DNA of 64,000 bases. Source: Tillus elongatus. Lineage: Eukaryota > Arthropoda > Insecta > Coleoptera > Cleridae. The stretch is taken from positions 87,003,154-87,067,153 of the forward strand of contig OZ023262.1 in NCBI GenBank assembly GCA_964006375.1. Direction: 5' to 3'. Position 1 is the first letter of the stretch. Each line of letters opens with the position of its first letter. Below, piece by piece: positions 63,250-64,000 of the stretch. The position numbers and the translations under genes were made by a program. The notes beneath the pieces are model-generated. The model had not been told where the DNA came from and ran no database searches. It was given only the letters and a program-made list of their open reading frames with translations.

Positions 63250-63635
63250 GTAATAATCTCCAGTTATTTATGTAAGGTCTTTAGAGGCATATTTTGCAAC
63301 TTATTTAACAACTAAGAAGAGTGGCATAATCTAGAACATTTTAATATGCATTTTATGCAATATTTGCGATTAATAAAACACAATAGTTATACTAATTTTC
63401 GCGTTTAAAATCTCCAGTTTGACATTTACAGGAGAAAAATTATAAAATTTTCAAAGTAATTTTTCTGGTACCTCTTGAACTTTCTGCAGCATGAAAAGAT
63501 AAACGTTCTCTGTAATATTTAATAGATTTTGTTTTAACACATCCAATATTTTTGTATTGCGTGTTTTCTGGTTTTTAGTGCCACTAAAATTTTGCTTCAT
63601 TAAGTGCCTCTAACGTTTTTTCTTTCACCTTAGGG
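63250..63635. other. unassigned stretch
   Basis: AT-rich, no coding or repeat recognised until HINE body begins. Confidence 0.35.

Positions 63636-64000
<365 letters not shown>

Overview
Kind of DNA: a very AT-rich eukaryotic, almost certainly insect, segment. The insect call rests on two small secreted cuticular-type genes rich in AAP-I/V-H repeats with the usual 4-codon first exon, an exon of a CD109/TEP-like protein, mariner elements with long terminal inverted repeats, jockey-type LINEs and Penelope-like elements (PLEs). No prokaryotic gene, CRISPR array, rRNA gene or genuine tRNA gene was seen. Most long reading frames are translations of (TA)n or of repeats. Host genes: gene 1 (+ strand) has its TATA box at 15826, first exon at 15910-15921 and second exon at 27218-27481, around an 11.3 kb intron filled with transposons. 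Gene 2 (- strand) has its first exon at 43467-43478 and second exon at 39250-39576. A CD109/alpha-2-macroglobulin-like exon at 53829-54441 has an intact splice acceptor but runs into a (TA)n tract. Nothing else is convincingly a host gene. Repeats: the dominant family, here called TA-HINE, is a non-coding element. It starts AGTGAATTTT (itself a small hairpin), carries (TA)n or (TA)n(GT)n at a fixed internal site, and ends in a hairpin (ACGCA, loop, TGCGT) followed by a T run. Over 20 full or partial copies lie in both orientations, and four sit inside other transposons whose sister copies preserve the empty site. The architecture resembles Helentron-associated (DINE-1/HINE) elements; that assignment is inference. 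Mariner elements lie at about 3160-4430, 7899-12125, 18768-20118, 23022-25109, 25194-26764 and 41671-43209. PLEs with reverse transcriptase and GIY-YIG sequence lie at 12858-14584, 27645-29135 and 55395-59460. PLE ends, alone or as inverted dimers, carry hammerhead ribozyme motifs, one fully paired (53721-53763). LINE fragments and at least three SINE families complete the set. Layout: 1-15450 repeats (mariner, HINE, SINE, PLE); 15450-27560 gene 1 and its transposon-filled intron; 27645-39000 PLE, LINE, HINE and a HINE-derived 275-bp satellite; 39200-43550 gene 2 with a mariner in its intron; 43900-53100 HINE copies and unassigned DNA; 53170-54441 hammerhead dimer and CD109 exon; 54444-64000 nested PLE/HINE/LINE, SINEs and an orphan promoter-like segment. 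Nearly all of the roughly 32 (TA)n tracts touch a transposon at a recurring position, so the tracts look seeded by transposons. Coordinates of degenerate repeats are read by eye and may be off by tens of bases. Copy identities were not computed.
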